A model generated the notes under the pieces. It did not search any database. It was not told the DNA's origin and saw only the letters and a program-made list of their open reading frames with translations. Shown piece by piece: positions 1-9,417 of a stretch of 64,000 bases of DNA. The translations under genes were made by a program, and so were the position numbers. Origin of the DNA: WHSW01 sp963777775 (GTDB taxonomy: Bacteria; Actinomycetota; Thermoleophilia; Solirubrobacterales; 70-9); contig CAVZRL010000010.1 of assembly GCA_963777775.1 (NCBI GenBank), forward strand, positions 6,925 to 70,924, written 5' to 3'. Positions within the stretch are counted from its first letter, which is position 1. The number at the start of each line of letters is the position of its first letter.

Positions 1-251
1 GGATGTTCCCGCCAGGAGAGCCCGGCCCGCCGCTCCACACGCATCCCCGCACCGACGAGACGTTCTACGTGGCCTCCGGCGAGGCCACGTTCCTTCTCGG
101 CGACCGCGAGATGGAGGTGGCTCCCGGCAGCACGGTCTTTGTCCCGCGCGGAACGCGCCACACCGTCTGGAACTCCGGGGAGGTCCCGGTCCGCGGGGTC
201 ATCCTCGTGTCCCCGGGTGACGCCGAGCACGTCTTCGAGCCCGCCGAGTAG
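1..251 (+). CDS. cupin-domain protein, 5' end cut by the window
   Basis: The reading frame is open to the left edge, so the true start lies outside the window; the first Met is at base 3. The visible 82 residues form the conserved core of a small cupin: histidines in HTHP (residues 12-15), then a glycine-rich turn and a second box ending PRGTRHTVWN, the usual metal-binding pattern of a cupin_2 barrel. The substrate cannot be told. Directly after the stop, bases 254-284 match the 3' end of SnoaL-type genes found at 8.5 and 63.9 kb (codons for EAAGLSE plus stop), so the flank is a recombination junction. No signal peptide is visible. Confidence 0.75.
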   Translation, partial: MFPPGEPGPPLHTHPRTDETFYVASGEATFLLGDREMEVAPGSTVFVPRGTRHTVWNSGEVPVRGVILVSPGDAEHVFEPAE

Positions 252-328
252 GCAGCTCAAGCCGCCGGGCTGTCGGAGTAGGCGAGGCATCAGCAATCGA
301 ACGTCGAGGCAATCGCGCTCGGCGGCTC

Positions 329-491
329 CTCGGGCTGACGGTTCGCGCCTTCGCACGCCTAGACCACGCCTAGCCCGGCCCTTTGATACCGAGCTGATAC
401 CGCCGTGTTGGAGCCTTCTGGCTGCAACCGGCACCGAGCCTCGCCCCATCGGGAGGCCAGACCTGAGGCCACGACATCAAGGAGGCCCGAA
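329..491 (+). promoter_or_regulatory. leader copy L1 with 11-bp periodic heptamers
   Basis: This is the first copy of a leader repeated through the window. It begins with CTCGGGCTGA, matching the last codons and stop of the BTAD-nSTAND-WD40 genes. It then carries heptamers CTAGACC (359-365) and CTAGCCC (370-376), spaced by 11 bp, and TGATACC (384-390) and TGATACC (395-401), again spaced by 11 bp. The conserved GTGTTGGAGCC, AACCGGCACC and an AGGAGGCCCGAA ribosome-binding site before ATG 492 follow. Direct heptamers with an 11-bp period are typical SARP operators. I see no convincing -10 hexamer 8 bp downstream. Confidence 0.65.
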
Positions 492-1112
492 ATGAGGGCT
501 CACATGGAAGGGAAGAGCAAGCGAGGAGCTGCGTTGGCAGCTGCGGCGCTGATCGCTGTGGTCGTGATCGGTGCGAACGCGGTGCCGTCGGCGGCGGCAG
601 CGAAACAAGAGGTCCCGTGCACGTACGGTGGCGCTCAGGCGCTCCTGCGGGCGGCTCCAGTGGGAGCCACGCAATCGTTACGTTCCGACCGACCGCACCT
701 CGGTCAGCTCATGGATCGGTGCCAGTTCCGCGGGTACCGGGGTGGGGAAACGTTCACGTTCCGGGAAGGCGACTACATCGTGGGCGGCATCATCCAGTTC
801 TGGACCTACGAGGAGATGGACGAGTTCGGATGGAGCCGCGCCAAAGCGATCGAAGACCTGCGGCTGGTTACCCAGCGAGTCGAGATGGCCACCGTGACCG
901 ACGGCAACTCTGGGCCGTTCAAGCCCGTCCCGATCATCGAGACCACGTACCGGGATGCCCAACTTGCGGTTAATGACTGGGGGCATATCGTCTACAACCA
1001 GCGGGCGTTCATCACGCAGTTGCCCGCCGGGGAGTACCTGGTGCGATGGACGCAGTCCTATGCGGGAGAGGACTTCGAGACAAATCGAGGTCCGCCTGCT
1101 CGTGATACCTGA
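492..1112 (+). CDS. secreted protein of unknown function (MRA-leader family)
   Basis: The protein has 206 residues. The start at 492 is chosen because AAGGAGG lies just upstream and because MRAH/MRAQ is the shared N-terminus of genes behind this leader. Residues 13-37 form a signal peptide (hydrophobic core LAAAALIAVVVIGANAV, then an Ala-rich cleavage region). The mature part has two Cys (in PCTYGG and DRCQF), and its C-terminal part, with LPAGEYLVRWTQ, looks beta-rich. I do not recognise a family. It is convergent with the decayed regulator at 2163-7275 and sits under leader L1, so it probably shares regulation with the other leader-associated secreted genes. Confidence 0.75.
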   Translation: MRAHMEGKSKRGAALAAAALIAVVVIGANAVPSAAAAKQEVPCTYGGAQALLRAAPVGATQSLRSDRPHLGQLMDRCQFRGYRGGETFTFREGDYIVGGIIQFWTYEEMDEFGWSRAKAIEDLRLVTQRVEMATVTDGNSGPFKPVPIIETTYRDAQLAVNDWGHIVYNQRAFITQLPAGEYLVRWTQSYAGEDFETNRGPPARDT

Positions 1113-1193
1113 CTGAGTAGGGTTTGGCCTGGGCGGGTTGTTCATCTCCCGCGCCAAACCGCGAGGCTGTCGTAGCTAGCTGAGAGGGCTGTG

Positions 1194-1226
1194 CGGGCGC
1201 CCCGGCCGGACTGACCGGGGCGTCCG
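1194..1226 (+). terminator. hairpin terminator after the first secreted gene
   Basis: A 12-bp stem with one G-U pair (arms 1194-1205 and 1215-1226, core GCGCCCCGG) encloses a 9-nt loop and is followed by CCTTTC. It lies 82 nt after the stop at 1112 and before leader L2. Confidence 0.6.
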
Positions 1227-1265
1227 CCTTTCGGCATCAAGCGGCTGAATCTCGCTCGGCGGCCC

Positions 1266-1430
1266 CTCGGGCTGACGGTTCGCGCTTTCGCACGCCTAGA
1301 CCACGCCTAGCCCGGCCCCTTTGATACCGAGCTGATACCGCCGTGTTGGAGCCTCCTGGCTGTCAACCGGCACCGAGCCTCGCCTCATCGGGAGGCCAGG
1401 CGGGAGGCCACGACACGAAGGAGACCCGAA
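1266..1430 (+). promoter_or_regulatory. leader copy L2 with 11-bp periodic heptamers
   Basis: This copy is nearly identical to L1 over its whole length. Heptamers TGATACC occupy 1322-1328 and 1333-1339 (period 11). The pair CTAGACC and CTAGCCC lies just upstream, within 1290-1315. The copy starts with the regulator-tail remnant CTCGGGCTGA and ends with an AAGGAGACCC ribosome-binding site before ATG 1431. The near identity of L1 and L2, while the downstream coding sequences differ, points to recent copying or gene conversion of the leader. Confidence 0.65.
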
Positions 1431-1901
1431 ATGAGGGCTCACGGAAACGAAGGACGACTGGGTAGGCGATTCCTGCTCGCGGCGGGGCTGATCATCGCCC
1501 TGGTGGTGCCGTCCGTCGCATTCGGCGGCACTGCCACGTTCTATCCGGAAAACGATTCTGGCGGCTGGATCGGGATGGACGTCGAGCGCGGGAATGAGAA
1601 GAACAAACGGGTCGAGGCCCTGGTACTCGGATATTTCAGAGTCAACTGCCCGAAGAGCGGGCCGACGACAGTCCAGACGGATCTGGACGAACCCATCACC
1701 GGCAATATCGTCCAACACGAGATAGCCATCGATGCCGCGGTGCAGCACAGGAAGTGGCACTTCAACGAGCTGGTCCTCGCCGCCGTCGGGCGCAACAGCG
1801 CCGAGCGGATCGACGCGTCGATCAACTTCCGGGGCAAGTTCCGGAAGCACAACAAGAACAAGGCCGATGGCACCTTGGAGGTCACGCTGGAGGGCGTCTG
1901 A
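1431..1901 (+). CDS. secreted protein of unknown function (MRA-leader family)
   Basis: The 156-residue protein starts MRAHGNEG and has a signal peptide (hydrophobic residues 13-31, LLAAGLIIALVVPSVAFGG, cleavage near residue 31). The mature part has a single Cys, in RVNCPKSG, and a C-terminal half alternating charged and beta-type residues (SINFRGKFRKH, TLEVTLEG). I recognise no family. It is unrelated in sequence to the preceding gene although the two leaders are almost the same, so the leader, not the product, is the conserved unit. After its stop, in-frame protein-like remnants (PEDCHSVKVFHVEHLRPQDR) and the hairpin at 2027 are the only features before the convergent regulator. Confidence 0.75.
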   Translation: MRAHGNEGRLGRRFLLAAGLIIALVVPSVAFGGTATFYPENDSGGWIGMDVERGNEKNKRVEALVLGYFRVNCPKSGPTTVQTDLDEPITGNIVQHEIAIDAAVQHRKWHFNELVLAAVGRNSAERIDASINFRGKFRKHNKNKADGTLEVTLEGV

Positions 1902-2026
1902 CATTTCGGCAGCGGACCCGAGGACTGCCACAGCGTCAAGGTCTTCCACGTCGAGCACCTGCGCCCGCAGGATCGGTAGGCGCTACACGCGTTCCAGCAG
2001 CGCCTGGTCGCGGTCGGCGCCGCACA

Positions 2027-2062
2027 AAGGCCCTGATGGTCTTTCACGACCATCAGGGCCTT
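2027..2062. terminator. perfect 15-bp hairpin between convergent genes
   Basis: Arms 2027-2041 and 2048-2062 (core GGCCCTGATGGTC) are perfectly complementary around a 6-nt loop TTTCAC. It sits between the plus-strand secreted gene and the minus-strand regulator, so it can terminate both directions, although no long T-run follows. The rest of 1902-2162 holds only short open stretches that look like gene remnants. Confidence 0.6.
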
Positions 2063-2162
2063 CCGCGTCTTCGCCGGGGACGCCGAGTGTCAGCGGCGTC
2101 GGCGGTCATCGTGAAGGGTCGGCTCGACAAGGACCGCACGTATCTCGGAATCGGCGATTAGA

Positions 2163-5100
2163 TCAGCCGGAGGGGCAGACGGACCGGTAGTCCTGCTCGG
2201 GGACGACCTCTTCCCACTGCTCGGGAGTGAGCCGCCGCCGGCGACGGCGCACGCGCGTTGCAGCCAGAGCTCGGGATCGACCTCCCAGCGGATCGCGCGC
2301 CCGGCTTTCGGATACCACGAAAAGGCGGGCGCCGTCGGGGGTGAATCTCGCCGTCACGTAGGTGTCGCTCCCCCACGGGCCGGGCAGGGGGGGCCCGATC
2401 GGCTCCTGCGAGGCGACGTCCCAGAGCACCGCCGAGCCGACCGAGTGTGAGGTCGCAAGTGTGTGCCCGTCCGGTGAGAACGCCACTTCGAGAGTGGACG
2501 CGTTCCGGAGAGCGAGCGGACGTCCCACCCGCCGCCAGCCGTCGGTCGCCCAGAGGAGCGCGCCGCCGTCGACCTCGCCACCCGCGAGCAGGCCGCCGTC
2601 GGGGGAGAAGGCAACCGAGCCGACCTCCTCGCCGTCGGTGGAAAGCCTGGCAACCCGCTCGCCGCTTGCCACGTCGAGGATCTCGACTCCGTTGGGACCT
2701 TCGTCGGAGAAAGCACCGAACGGAATCGCCAGCTGCGAGCCGTCCGGGCTGAACGCCAGCCCGTGCACGGAGGGAGGCAGGCGCAGCGGCGGTCGAAGCA
2801 GCTCGCGCCGGCCGACGTCCCAGATCCGCACCGCGCCCCCCACCTCCGCCGCGGCGAGCAGATCGCCCTGGCCGAAGGAGAGCGCGTCGACGGTTCGCGG
2901 GTTGACCGTCCGAGGGCCCCGGGGAGCGCGAAGGAGCGCGCCGACCCGCTCTCCCGACTCGACGTCCCAGACCCCGACGCCGCCACCTTGTCCCGCCACC
3001 GCCAGCCGCCGTCCATCGGCTGAGTAATCGATCGCCACCGCCGCCCTGCCGGGGAAGGCCTCGAAGCTCGCCGTCCTGCGCAGCGTCTCGGCGTCGATCA
3101 GCTCCACCCGGCCGTCGAGCCTCGCGACGGCCAGGGCGCGTCCGTCAGGGCTGAGCGCGAACGCAGGCCTAAACGCCTCAAACGCCGTAAACCCGCCCTC
3201 GAAGCGGTATCCGGTGGGAAACGGGCGCCCGAGCCGGCGGTCCCCGGCCACGTCCCAGACGATCACGCGGCCGTCGTCGCCGGCCGTATACAGGGTGCGT
3301 CCGTCAGGGCTGAAGGCGTGCGTCGAGTCTTGCTGCATGTCCGCGTGGCCCTCGAGGGTTTCGATCGGGACCCCCTCCTCGACGTCCCACAGGATCACGC
3401 TCCCACCGTCCTCGGAGGTCGAGAGGGTACGCCCGTCGGGGCTGAAGGCTCGGGGCTCGAGCCCGGCGCCCGCTGACAGCGTCCGCACCCTTCCAGAGGC
3501 GAGGTCGAGCAGGCGGAGGGGCCCGTCGGTGGCCGAGATCGCGGCGGTGCGCCCGTCGGGACTGACGGCCTTGACCTCGCTGACGGGGTAGCGGCGGATG
3601 ACGCGAAGCGTTTCCGCGTCGATCGCGTAGGTCGCCCGGTCGGTGGAGACCAGGAGGCGCCCGTCCGGGCTCATGAGCGGCACCGTGGTGGTCGACCGAG
3701 GGGTAACGCGGACGGGCTTTCCGAGCGGCGTGCCCCGGCGGGCGTCGTACCGACGCAGGAAGACGGGCGCCGAGAAGTTGTGATCACCCCGGGGTGTAGG
3801 TGACGATCAAGCTTCGTCCGTCCGGAGCGTAGAGGCGACGGCGAATAGTGCGCGAACCCTTGGCCGGTGGCTGCGGGATAGGCGGCCAAGCGAGGTCGAG
3901 CTGCGCACCCGCCCGGTAGCCGCGTCGAGAATCTCCAGCGATCCCGTTGCCGAGGTCCGCTCCGACGGTTCAGAAGGGGCCGAGGCGAGGGCGAGCGAGT
4001 CGCCCTGCGGATCGAAGGCGATGGCGAAGGCGGTCCGGGCGCCTGATGATCGCCGACTACCTCCTGGGTCTCGGTGTCGAACAGGGTCACGGTTCCGTCT
4101 GCGTCGCTGACCGCGAGGGTTCCCCCGTCGGGGCTCAGTGCGAGCGCTAAGAGCGCCTCGCCGCCAGGGCTGAGGACGCCGATCGCCGCGGGGCTGCGAA
4201 GCAGCGTCGATAGGAGGCTGGAGCGGGTGGCGACCGAGTCGTCGAGGGCGAGCCCGGCGCTCGCGAGCCGCAGCGCTCGATCGACGCGCTCCTCGGCGAG
4301 GGCCTGGGCGCCGAGGCGCTCGGCGTCGGCGACGGTGGCCGCGCTGCGCGCGCCCTGTCGCTCGGAGATCGCGATCACCCCGGCGACCACGGCGGCGGCG
4401 AGCAGCACGCCGACCCCGGCGAGCAGCGTCCGCAGGCGGCGGACGGCGCGGCGCTGGCGCTCGGCCTCGCGCTCGCTCGCCGCCCGGCTCTCGTCGAGGA
4501 AGGAGCGCTCGAGCTCGTTCAGCTCCGGGTCGTGGCTCGCCGCCCAGTCGAGCGCCGAGGCGAGCCGGGCGCCGCGGTAGAGCTCGGCCGGATCGCGCCC
4601 GGAGTCGCGCCATTCGGCGGCGGCAGCGATCAGGTGCTGGTGAAGGCGACGGCCCTCGGCGTCGGCCTCGAGCCAGCCGCGCAGCCGCGGCCACTCGCTA
4701 AGCAGCGCCTCGTGGGCGACCTCGACCGCGCCCTCGTCGACCGTGAGCAGGCGGGCCTCGGTGAGCACGGCGAGCGCCCGGGCGGCGTCGGGGTCGCGCT
4801 CGAGCTCGAGCTCGTCGAGCGCAACGCGGCGGCGAACGAACGCCTCCGCCTCCTCCTCCGCGCCGGCCAGGCGCAGCAGCATCGCCCGCGCCCGGAGCCG
4901 CTCGGCCTCGCTCAGTCGCTGGTAGGCGTCCTCGGCCAGGCGCGCGACCGCCCCCTCGACGCCGCCGGTGTGCTTCGTAGGCCCGGTAGGTCAGGGTGCG
5001 ACCGTCGCGCCGCTGCCAGAGTTCGACCAGCGCCGCGGAGAGCAGCGGCAGGCCGCCGGGCTCGCCGGCGACGTCGCCGACCAGCGCCGAGACCAGGCGC

Positions 5101-7275
5101 GGCTCCGATCCGCAGGCCGGCGCGGCGCGCCGGGCAGCTCGATCGCCCGGCGCAGCTCGTCGCGGCGCATCGGCCCGACCAGGACCTGGTTTGCGCTCAC
5201 GAGCGTCGAGAGCTCGGCGTGCTCGGCGCAGCGCGCATAGAAGTCGCCGCGAATCGCGAGCACGACCACCAGCCGCTCGTCGGGGTCGCCGGCGCCCTCG
5301 ACCAGCGAGTCGAAGAAAGCGGCGCGCTCGGCCTGGTCGCGACAGGCGACGAAGGCCTCCTCGAACTGATCGATCAAGAGCACCAGGCGCTCGTCGGGCT
5401 CGAGCCGCTCGAGCGCGTCGGCGATCCAGGGCGCGGCGTCCTCGCCCCCCGCCTCCGGCACCGCCCGGGCGAGGGCCCGCGAGAGCTCGGCCAGCGGCCG
5501 CGCGCCGGGGCGCATCACCGCCCGCCGCCAGCGCTCGGAGCCGGGGACGACGCCGTCGGCCAGCGCCGGCAGGAGACCGGCGCGCACGGCCGAGGACTTG
5601 CCGCTGCCCGAGGGGCCGACCACCGCGAGCAGGGTCGAGCCGACCAGCCGGGCGACGAGCTCGGCGACCAGGCGCTCGCGGCCGAAGAAGTACTCGGCGT
5701 GGGCGGCATCGAACGGCGCCAGGCCGCGGAAGGGGCAGATCAGCCGCTCGGAGGGGCTCGGCGGCGCGTCGGGCACATAAGACGCTCTCCGCTCTCGGGT
5801 TAGCTGCAAGTCCACGACGTTCCCGGCCAGCTCGGCCTCGGTCGTGCGAAGGCCAGGTCGCTCGCTCATCGCACGGCCGGCCGTGGTCACGAGCCGCTCA
5901 GCCGCCTCCGCCCGCGCCCACTCGTCCGCGGCGCGGTGGATGCGAAGCGGGACCCCGGCGCTCTCCGCGATCAGGGTCTCGAGCGGCATGGCGATCGCCC
6001 TCGGCGGGGGTATAGAGCGCGGCGATCTCGGCCGCCGCATCCTCGCCCAGCGGGTCGAGCCGCAGCCGCTGGGCGGCGCCCGCCTCCAGCAGGGCGGCGA
6101 ACGCCGGCGGGCCCTGCTCGTCGTGATGAAGGACGCAGACCATGAGCGCTCGGCCCTCGGGCTCGCGGGCGAGGGCCGCGGCGGCCTCGAGCACGCTCGG
6201 CGGGGCGTCCTCGGCGTAGTCGAGCACCAGCAGCGTCGGTCGGTGGCCCGTGGCGGCCTCGGCGACGGTCGCCAACGCCCCCTCGGCGAGTTCGCCACCG
6301 CCGGTGTAGAGGACCGCGGCGCCCTCGCCCTGGACCTCGGCCGCGAGCTCGGCCACGAGCCGCGTCTTGCCGATCCCCGACGGCCCCCAGACCATCACGC
6401 AGACGACCCGGCCCTCGCGCGCCCGGCCCCAGCGCGTGCGCAGCCAGTGAAGCTCGCGCTCGCGTCCGGCGAGCAGCGGCGAGCCGCCCTCGAGCTGCAT
6501 CGGCAGCTCGACGATCGGCGGCGGTGCGTCGAGGCTCGGGTCCTGGGCCAGGATCTGCTCCTGCAGGCGCTTGAGCTCGGGGCCCGGCTCGACCCCGATC
6601 TGTTCGATCAGGGTCTCGCGCGCCTCGCGGTAGGCATCGAGCGCCTCCGACTGGCGCCCGGCGCGATAGAGGGCGAGCATGCGCTGCGCGTGCAGGCGCT
6701 CTCGCAACGGCTCCTCGGCGACCAGCGCCTCGAGCCGGGCGATCGCCTCGGCGTGGCGCCCGGCCGCGAGATCGGCGTCGATCGCCAGCTCGACCGCGCG
6801 CAGGTGAAGCTCCTCGAGGCGGCCGATCTCGGGTCCGGCGAAGGGCTCGGAGGCGACGTCGGCGAGCGGGGCGCCGCGCCACAGCTCGAGCGCGCGCAGC
6901 GGCCCGGCCGTTCGCCCCGGCGCCGGCCGGCTCGCGAGCGGCCTCTTCGACCAATTGCTCGAAGCGCAGGGCGTCGACCGCTCCCTCCGCCACCCGGAGC
7001 TCGTAGCCGCGACCCCGGGTGAGAATGCGGGCTCCTGCGTCGTCGGAGCCCAATGCCTTGCGCAGCTGCGAGACGTTTCGCTGGACGTTCTTGGCGGCGC
7101 TCTGCGGCGGGTCGTCTCCCCAGATCGCGTCGATCAGCTCATCGGCGCTGAGCGTCGTGTTGGCGTTAAGCGCGAGCAGCGCGACGAGGCTGCGCTGCTT
7201 GCTTCCCCCCAGGGCAAGGGAGTGCCCATCGACAAGCGCCTCGACGGAGCCTAGAAGGCGGACCTCGAAAGCCAT
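2163..7275 (-). pseudogene. decayed BTAD-nSTAND-WD40 transcriptional regulator (copy 1)
   Basis: All domains of the intact paralogue at 55925-60979 are present in order, but in shifted frames. They are an OmpR/SARP winged helix from ATG 7275, BTAD, a first P-loop (GPSGIGKT) near 6380, the nSTAND block CPFRGLAPFD with GPSGSGKS near 5610, a hydrophobic segment near 4410, and WD40 blades to the tail TPEQWEEVVPEQDY at 2163. Frame changes are visible near 6910, 6000, 5130, 4970, 4050, 3800 and 2270. The change near 4970 is a one-base insertion. Seven lesions make a dead gene far likelier than sequencing error, but the open 3' WD40 frame (2163-3683) is long enough to mislead an annotator. Confidence 0.85.
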
Positions 7276-7368
7276 GCGCGCTCCGAACGAACCACCGTAC
7301 ACCCGTTCGGGCCCGCGACCAAATCGCCGCGGCGGAGTAGAAGCCGGCGCGGGATGATTGCGTGGGCG

Positions 7369-7720
7369 ATGTCGCAGGAGAACGTTGCGACCGTGCGCAG
7401 GGTCGGGACTCTCCAGACCCAGAGATCGAAGGGACCCCATTTGATGAGGGTCAAACATCGGTGGGCCCTCGAGCGGCGTTGCGAATCCGTAGCGCGTGGC
7501 TGGATTCGTGGCATAGCCACGAGATTGAGATCGAAGAGATCACCGACGCCGGTGACGACGTCATCGCCTCCGTCCACCTCGTGGGGTCGGCAAGGCGAGC
7601 AGCGTGCCCGTCGACGTCCGGCTCTACGTCATCTTCACCCTGAGCGACGGTCGCATCAAGCGCATCTTGGAATGCATCAGCCGTACGGAGGCCCTGGATG
7701 CCGCCGGGCTGTCGGAGTAG
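7369..7720 (+). pseudogene. frameshifted SnoaL-like protein
   Basis: It begins with MSQENVATVRRV at 7369, continues in another frame with SWHSHEIEIEEITDAG and DDVIASVHLVG, and ends in a third frame with LYVIFTLSDGRIKR and the family tail EALDAAGLSE before TAG at 7720. At least two frameshifts break it. The upstream GGCGCGGGATGATTGCGTGGGCG is a damaged version of the promoter seen before the intact copies at 8162 and 63584. SnoaL-fold proteins are small cone-shaped enzymes or binders; the role of this subfamily is not known. Confidence 0.8.
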
Positions 7721-7729
7721 GCCTGGGGA

Positions 7730-7754
7730 CGCCCCGGTTCTCTTCCCCGGGGCG
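7730..7754. terminator. GC-rich hairpin after the SnoaL pseudogene
   Basis: CGCCCCGG (7730-7737) and CCGGGGCG (7747-7754) form an 8-bp stem with a 9-nt loop, 10 nt after the SnoaL stop codon. The following bases 7755-7845 hold nothing I can support. Confidence 0.5.
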
Positions 7755-7845
7755 GCGCGGGCGGAACGAATGCGGGCCCCCGCGCTCGCTGGTCCCCGGC
7801 GCCGGCGAGCCTCCGCGCCTCAGCTTCGTCCCGAGGAGCGCGGGC

Positions 7846-7893
7846 TCAGATGGGTTGACCACAGTATTCGCGGATGAACCGGACCGGCTTCAC
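7846..7893 (-). pseudogene. N-terminal scrap of a phage terminase large subunit
   Basis: GTG at 7893 overlaps the stop of the small gene at 7890 (GTGA) and opens a frame VKPVRFIREYCG that stops after 15 codons. The paralogous place at 21214-21344 starts with nearly the same residues and continues with FQTEWLEELFRE and GERIYSQAL, which resembles the start of large-terminase ATPases. This copy has lost everything after residue 12. Confidence 0.5.
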
Positions 7894-8060
7894 TTGGTGA
7901 GGATGCGATCTAGCTCGTCATCGAGTTGTCCGCGTTCCTTTCGCTCGGCCGCTCGGAGTGCCCGCTCGAGCGCGATCATCGCGCCGGTCTGGCCCTTGCG
8001 CGCCTTCTCGGTCAGCATCGCGAGCACTTCCTCGCGGCTTGCTATCTCAGCCTTGCTCAT
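7890..8060 (-). CDS. small protein, probably phage terminase small-subunit-like
   Basis: The 56-residue protein MSKAEIASREEVLAMLTEKA... is predicted to be all-helical and highly charged. A near copy lies at 21341-21520 (shared core TGAMIALERALRAAERKER and DRILTK). In both places a reading frame with terminase-like sequence overlaps the stop as GTGA, which is why I read it as the small partner of a terminase. The start ATG 8060 follows GAGGGAATCG. The upstream segment with a run of seven A (read on this strand) is conserved with the paralogue. It is a prophage-type remnant; whether it is still expressed is unknown. Confidence 0.55.
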   Translation of the reverse strand: MSKAEIASREEVLAMLTEKARKGQTGAMIALERALRAAERKERGQLDDELDRILTK

Positions 8061-8146
8061 CGATTCCCTCGCTTTTTTTCGCAGCTTGCCACCAGGCGGT
8101 CTGCGGAGCATGTGATTCCGCGTCCGCGACCCTCCCCCCGGCGCGG

Positions 8147-8161
8147 GATACTCCGGGGGCA
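8147..8161 (+). promoter_or_regulatory. leaderless-type promoter of the SnoaL gene
   Basis: GATACT at 8147-8152 is followed by exactly nine bases and then ATG 8162. The same hexamer and spacing occur before the SnoaL genes at 63584 and 38252, and the 30 bp upstream (CCTCCCCCCGGCGCGG) are also conserved. With a -10 box this close, the transcript would start at or beside the start codon. Confidence 0.6.
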
Positions 8162-8554
8162 ATGTCGCAGGAGAACGTGGAGATCGTTAGGCGGGCCCAC
8201 CAGGCGTTTAACCGAGGCGACGTCGACGCGGCGATAGCGCTTCTTCGACCGGACGTTGAAATCGTTCGTCCGGGGATTGATCCGCCACTCAAGGGTCAGG
8301 AGGCGGTACGAGCGTGGATGGAGCCTGACGCGTTCGCGGAACAGAGGATCGAGCCGCTCGAGTTTCGGGTGAACGGCGACAAAGTGCTGGTGCGCCAAGA
8401 GCTGTTCGCTCGCGGGGCGGGAAGCGGAATCGAGCTGGACGTCGGCTCCTGGGCGGTCTGGACGCTTGATGATGAGGGTTTCATCGCACGCGGAGAGATG
8501 TTCATGCTCGATCAGGAAGCGGACGCCCTCGAAGCCGCCGGGCTGTCGGAGTAG
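8162..8554 (+). CDS. SnoaL-like domain protein (MSQENVE family)
   Basis: The 130-residue protein has the SnoaL/NTF2-like fold pattern: an N-terminal helix MSQENVEIVRRAHQAFNRGD, a strand DVEIVRPG, the GQEAVRAWM helix, then strands FRVNGDKVLVRQELFARG and the family tail ADALEAAGLSE. No catalytic residues can be assigned with confidence. ATG 8162 is chosen from the family start and from the promoter nine bases upstream. It is followed after 3 nt by the chimeric gene at 8558 that begins with the same MSQENVE motif, so the two form a tandem array. Confidence 0.85.
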   Translation: MSQENVEIVRRAHQAFNRGDVDAAIALLRPDVEIVRPGIDPPLKGQEAVRAWMEPDAFAEQRIEPLEFRVNGDKVLVRQELFARGAGSGIELDVGSWAVWTLDDEGFIARGEMFMLDQEADALEAAGLSE

Positions 8555-8557
8555 GCG

Positions 8558-9163
8558 ATGTCGCAGGAGAACGTGGAGATCGTGGGTCGGATCTACCAGG
8601 CGTTCGCTACTGGCGGAGTCGAGGCGGCACTGCCTTACCTTGCTCCCAACGGCGTCCTCTACCCCTTCCCCGAGTGGCCCGGACCGTCCGACTACCGCGG
8701 TCGCGATGCCTTCCGGATCTCATTCGATCGCCTGACCAACCTGTTGCAGGAGGTGGGCTCGGGCAAGCGCGGAAACGCGCCTGCGTCGATCGTGATCCTC
8801 GGCGGCGACGTCCATCACGCCTACCTGGCTGAGGTCGCGTTCCCGCGCTCGGCTGCGGTCTCAAGCGCCGTCTACCAGGCCGTCTGCTCCCCGATGCGCA
8901 ATCCCCTCGGCAACAGCGAGAAGCGTGCGATTCGGATCGCCGCCTCGAGGCTCGGTCATGCGGTCGGCCGCGGCCTCGCCCGGCTCGCCGGAGTCCCCGA
9001 ACCGCGGCTACGCTGGCGCTTCGTCGAGGGCCCGCTGTTCAACAACCAAATCGCGACCCTGAAGCTGCGCCGGAAAGAGGCCGCGCTGCGCCTCGACAAG
9101 ACGGTGTCGGCGAGCGACGAGTTCGCGTTCCAGCGGGTCTTCGAGCACCCGCTCGCCGGCTGA
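8558..9163 (+). CDS. chimeric ORF: SnoaL N-terminus fused to PhoD-type phosphatase C-terminus
   Basis: Residues 1 to about 53 are a typical SnoaL start (MSQENVEIVGRIYQAF, then SDYRGRDAFR). From about residue 54 the sequence is the C-terminal part of a PhoD-like metallophosphatase: FDRLTNLLQEV, the metal-site strand ILGGDVHHAYLAEVAF, VYQAVCSPMRNPL, a helical insertion and RWRFVEGPLFNNQIATL. The PhoD N-terminal metal ligands are absent, so phosphatase activity is unlikely. The frame stays open across the join for 201 residues, so a protein may be made. The junction probably arose at short homology around AFR-SFDRLT. Codon use looks normal on both sides. Confidence 0.75.
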   Translation: MSQENVEIVGRIYQAFATGGVEAALPYLAPNGVLYPFPEWPGPSDYRGRDAFRISFDRLTNLLQEVGSGKRGNAPASIVILGGDVHHAYLAEVAFPRSAAVSSAVYQAVCSPMRNPLGNSEKRAIRIAASRLGHAVGRGLARLAGVPEPRLRWRFVEGPLFNNQIATLKLRRKEAALRLDKTVSASDEFAFQRVFEHPLAG

Positions 9164-9204
9164 GTCCCGGTCCGGAGAACTAGCGCTTCCCGTCCAAGGC
9201 GGAA

Positions 9205-9305
9205 GCATTCGCTCTGCACGGACAGCGGCACTCCGCCGCGCCGCGCGCCGCCAACATCGCGCCTGCGATCGAGAGGGGTTGAGGCGGCGGGTGTACCGTC
9301 GCTCG
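9205..9305 (+). repeat. orphan copy of the BTAD-regulator upstream region
   Basis: This stretch matches the 90 bp upstream of the intact regulator at 55925, with shared blocks GACACTCCGCCG, GCGCGC-GCCAACA, GCGATCG-GAGGG-TTGA and GGGTGTACCGTCG-CTCGG, but no regulator follows. It runs straight into a copy of the SnoaL upstream block (GGCGGTCTGCGGAGCA to GGGATACTCCGGG, 9308-9372), whose GATACT at 9362-9367 also has no SnoaL gene behind it. The order shows that two promoter regions were pasted together by recombination. Confidence 0.6.
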
Positions 9306-9404
9306 GACCGGGCGGTCTGCGGAGCAAGCGATTCCGCCTCCCGCGACCCTCCCCCGCGCGGGATACTCCGGGCCTCGGTTTCCTTTCGACATCGCCCCCA
9401 GCGC

Positions 9405-9417
9405 TAGATTCAGGTCG
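9405..9417 (+). promoter_or_regulatory. leaderless-type promoter
   Basis: TAGATT at 9405-9410 fits the actinobacterial -10 TANNNT and lies seven bases before GTG 9418. No ribosome-binding site is present, which supports a leaderless transcript. Confidence 0.5.

Noticed and set aside
329..491. Leader repeat as a riboswitch
   Set aside because: A short stem between CTGGC and GCCAG is possible in L1 and L2 but is not kept in L3-L9; the periodic heptamers are the conserved element.
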